Shown: positions 63,931-64,000 of the stretch, piece after piece | Position numbering within the stretch: position 1 is the stretch's first letter | How the letters are laid out: every line of letters starts with the position of its first letter | DNA from: Actinomadura sp. DC4 | GTDB lineage: Bacteria > Actinomycetota > Actinomycetes > Streptosporangiales > Streptosporangiaceae | DNA length: 64,000 bases | NCBI RefSeq assembly: GCF_030406325.1 | Contig: NZ_JAUEQY010000036.1 | Span: forward strand, 36,561-100,560 | Reading direction: 5' to 3' | Notes under the pieces: model-generated | What the model saw: the letters and a program-made list of their open reading frames with translations, nothing else | Databases searched by the model: none | Told to the model about the DNA's origin: nothing | Made by a program: the position numbers and the translations under genes

Positions 63931-64000
63931 TGGATTCCTGTGACTTATAGAACGATTCCTCGAACTCTTTGGGAGGAATTCCGCCGCAGTACGAGTGGAG
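63874..64000 (-). mobile_element. IS3-family insertion sequence, right end (runs off the window)
   Basis: Starts with TGGACCGCCCCGG, close to TG(A/G)ACCGCCCCGG ends I recall for many actinobacterial IS3-family elements. The boundary falls exactly where integrase similarity is lost. Encloses the C-terminal end of a transposase on the minus strand. Confidence 0.82.
63899..64000 (-). CDS. IS3-family transposase, C-terminal end (partial)
   Basis: Reverse reading LHSYCGGIPPKEFEESFYKS, then QESTKITSRIQAI, stopping at 63899. The (R)LHSYCG.IPP.E(Y/F)E segment is the standard C-terminal end of the rve/DDE transposase OrfB of IS3-family elements. Confidence 0.82.
   Translation of the reverse strand, partial: LHSYCGGIPPKEFEESFYKSQESTKITSRIQAI

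Overview
This window is a high-GC actinobacterial chromosome segment with a foreign island at its right end. GTG and TTG starts are frequent. The gene set includes ECF sigma, WhiB, GlxA-type, SseB-like and type VII-related genes. The order ilvB-ilvN-ilvC / serA / leuB / ilvE / cimA / gltX fits a filamentous actinomycete, most likely Streptosporangiales or Thermomonosporaceae. That placement is inferred from gene content alone.

Positions 1-41,180 are core chromosome. From the left they hold a truncated YihY/BrkB-type membrane protein, a SUFU-domain protein, a lipoprotein PQQ-type sugar dehydrogenase, a 2-hydroxyacid dehydrogenase, a large PAS-GGDEF-EAL c-di-GMP protein and a secreted amidase. 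Next comes the branched-chain amino-acid and serine block: ilvBNC behind a leader-peptide attenuator, serA, leuB, ilvE and cimA. cimA appears to have its own leader peptide. Between these lie an MFS exporter, a GlxA-type regulator, and a transport/ROK module. That module is an amino-acid permease, two paralogous ROK kinases and a ROK repressor, joined by a duplicated palindromic operator. After cimA come an MhuD-like heme-degrading enzyme, a Pro/Ala-rich membrane-anchored protein with a CBM2-like tail, an FAH-family hydrolase, gltX, and a three-gene carbohydrate operon (Gfo/Idh - DUF993 - sugar isomerase) behind a LacI-type operator-like palindrome.

A tRNA-Gln(CUG) gene at 41,185-41,256 marks the integration hot spot. 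Its 3' half plus about 70 bp downstream recurs in diverged form at 44,857-44,969. Between the copies sits one visibly lower-GC gene encoding a PHP-domain/SMC-like ATPase, a likely anti-phage effector. To the right, 44.9 to beyond 64 kb has the layout of an actinomycete integrative and conjugative element (AICE). It carries regulators (HATPase, MerR-like, two XRE-TPR paralogs, a double-wHTH GntR), a NUDIX hydrolase, WhiB, DUF2637, an FtsK-type transfer ATPase, a DnaB-N/DUF3987 replication protein, xis and int. The int gene is cut after codon 122 by the end of an IS3-family element, so this copy is probably not mobile by itself.

Inside the AICE, between its control module and its transfer module, is a lower-GC three-gene cassette at 51.37-54.36 kb: a DUF6414-like protein, a ClpB-D2-like AAA+ ATPase, and a protein with an AbiJ-NTD-like segment and a HEPN-like C-terminus. 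The first gene is interrupted by one in-frame amber codon. I regard this as the best candidate for an undescribed defence system. The element also carries a 49-50 bp leader repeat in front of three genes, an iterated GGTAGCG motif, and matching palindromic operators around the XRE genes.
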